The position numbers and the translations under genes are program-made. The notes below the pieces were generated by a model. It was not told where the DNA came from, ran no database searches, and saw only the letters and a list, made by a program, of their open reading frames with translations. A stretch of 6,597 bases of DNA from an uncultured Eubacteriales bacterium (GTDB lineage Bacteria; Bacillota; Clostridia; Peptostreptococcales; Anaerovoracaceae): positions 1 through 6,597 of the forward strand of contig CADBFL010000098.1 of NCBI GenBank assembly GCA_902793875.1, given 5' to 3'. Shown here one piece after another: positions 5,488 to 6,597 of this stretch (its first letter is position 1; every line of letters begins with the position of its first letter).

Positions 5488-6543
5488 ATGCATATGGCAG
5501 ATGCTTTGCTGTCACCGGCAGTCGCCACTACGATGTATGCGGCGAGTGCAGCGGCGGCGGGTTATTCGATACACAAGCTCAGACAGGATGATGATTCTCA
5601 GAAGCTGCCTGTCATGGCGGTGACGTCCGCTCTTGTGTTCGCGGGACAGATGATCAACTACACGATCCCGGGGACGGGCTCCTCGGGACACATGTGCGGG
5701 GGCATGCTTCTCTCGGCCCTGCTCGGGCCGTATGCGGGCTTCCTGTCCATGATAGTCATACTGACGATACAATGTCTTTTCTTTGCCGACGGGGGCCTGA
5801 TGGCCCTGGGCGCCAACTGCTGGAACATGGCGTTTTACGGCTGCTTCGTCGGCTACTTCCTGATATGGAAGCCTGTAAACGCCGGCAAGTGGTTCGGCGA
5901 AGGACGTTCGGCCGAAAGAGCGCGCATAATCGCGGCCTCGATCATAGGTTGCATAGTGACGCTCCAGCTCGGAGCCTTCTCTGTAGTGCTCGAGACAAGC
6001 CTGTCGGGCATCACGGAGCTGCCGTTCGGCTCGTTCCTCGCGCTTATGCAGCCGATACATCTGGCCATCGGTCTCATCGAAGGTCTGATCACGGCCGCTG
6101 TACTGGTGTTCGTATACGATTCGCGTCCGGAGCTGCTGCAGGGCGTCGAATTCAGCGGGGAGAGGACTGCAAAGCGCTCCCTGAAGTCGGTAGTCGCCAT
6201 CCTCGCCATAGTTGCGGTAGCGGTAGGCGGAGGACTCAGCCTGCTGGCAAGCTCCAACCCGGACGGCCTTGAGTGGGCCCTCTTCGGAAACAGCGACGGA
6301 GGATACTCCTCCAACATGGGGCTCGATGAAGAGAACTACGGAGTCAGCAGTCAGGCGGCCGAAAAGGCGGAGTCCGTGCAGGAGAAGACATCATTCCTTC
6401 CGGATTATGCATTCCCTGACAATGATTCGGCGGCAGGAACAACGGTATCCGGCATAGTGGGAGCGGCCATCGTAGCCGGCGTCGCGGTCCTGATATGCTT
6501 CATCGGAGGATTCTTCCGCAAAAGGAAGATGAAAACAGAATAG
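5488..6543 (+). CDS. cbiM: ECF-type nickel/cobalt importer permease, fused M and N subunits
   Basis: A 351-residue membrane protein of the CbiM/NikM family, the metal-selecting subunit of an energy-coupling-factor ABC importer. The N-terminus MHMADALLSP supplies Met1 and His2, which coordinate the metal in this family. The other family histidine is visible as H68 in PGTGSSGHMCGG (61-72). Likely membrane helices lie near 10-27, 40-58, 71-98, 105-126, 145-170, 188-210 and 234-254. The NPDGLEWAL motif (257-265) and a final helix (319-342) followed by a KRK-rich tail mark a fused NikN/PDGLE-type small subunit, which is often a separate gene. Substrate choice between Ni2+ and Co2+ cannot be read from the sequence. 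No corrinoid genes are present nearby. The Q (transmembrane) and O (ATPase) partners would be expected just downstream, outside the window. Confidence 0.9.
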   Translation: MHMADALLSPAVATTMYAASAAAAGYSIHKLRQDDDSQKLPVMAVTSALVFAGQMINYTIPGTGSSGHMCGGMLLSALLGPYAGFLSMIVILTIQCLFFADGGLMALGANCWNMAFYGCFVGYFLIWKPVNAGKWFGEGRSAERARIIAASIIGCIVTLQLGAFSVVLETSLSGITELPFGSFLALMQPIHLAIGLIEGLITAAVLVFVYDSRPELLQGVEFSGERTAKRSLKSVVAILAIVAVAVGGGLSLLASSNPDGLEWALFGNSDGGYSSNMGLDEENYGVSSQAAEKAESVQEKTSFLPDYAFPDNDSAAGTTVSGIVGAAIVAGVAVLICFIGGFFRKRKMKTE

Positions 6544-6597
6544 ACCATACTCTCTTTCTCTCTCAGGATTATGGTATATTTAGTAAAGGGCATCATA
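6544..6597 (+). other. Spacer after the permease gene, with a 6-base inverted repeat
   Basis: ACCATA (6544-6549) and TATGGT (6570-6575) are exact inverted repeats around a pyrimidine-rich loop. TG-G-TATATT at 6572-6580 resembles an extended -10 element, and AAAGGG at 6585-6590 could be a ribosome binding site for a gene beginning past the edge. No start codon is visible, so nothing more can be called. Confidence 0.25.

Overview
The window reads as part of the chromosome of a moderately GC-rich anaerobic Bacillota, probably class Clostridia. The grounds are strong AGGAGG-type ribosome binding sites, TATAAT-like promoters, small double-glycine leader peptides, a VTC-fold protein, and a nickel/cobalt ECF permease starting MHMADALLSP. 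This assignment is inferred from gene content and style; no taxonomic marker is present.

Layout. Bases 1-97 are the 3' end of a plus-strand group II intron: a complete domain V and domain VI, with the rest of the intron outside the window. It stops 38 bases before a 682-residue protein (136-2184) with an N-terminal pRiA4b ORF-3-like domain and a C-terminal SEC-C zinc motif. Convergent to that gene, with 23 bases between the stop codons, is a minus-strand diguanylate cyclase (2208-3608, or 3635 with the upstream start) with an intact GGDEF motif behind PAS-like and GAF-like sensor regions.

The intergenic stretch 3609-3764 carries divergent promoters. On the plus side is a compact three-gene cassette: two small peptides with classic double-glycine leaders (3765-3959 and 4011-4283) and a 54-residue protein with two membrane segments (4323-4487). 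It resembles a bacteriocin or secreted-peptide locus with a possible immunity protein, but no C39 peptidase-transporter or modifying enzyme lies in the window, and the predicted cores are unusual (acidic or neutral, cysteine-bearing). This is the most interesting part of the window.

Next is a 266-residue VTC-domain protein (4564-5364). Its promoter has an 11-base-period TTTAAG direct repeat over the -35 region, the layout used by OmpR/PhoB-family activators. Last is a fused CbiM/NikM-NikN permease subunit of an ECF nickel/cobalt importer (5488-6543). Its promoter region holds a GC-rich palindrome that could alternatively pair with the ribosome binding site. The rest of the importer (Q and O subunits) would lie beyond the right edge.

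The genes do not form one pathway. They appear to be several short transcription units, with the three-gene peptide cassette the only clear operon.
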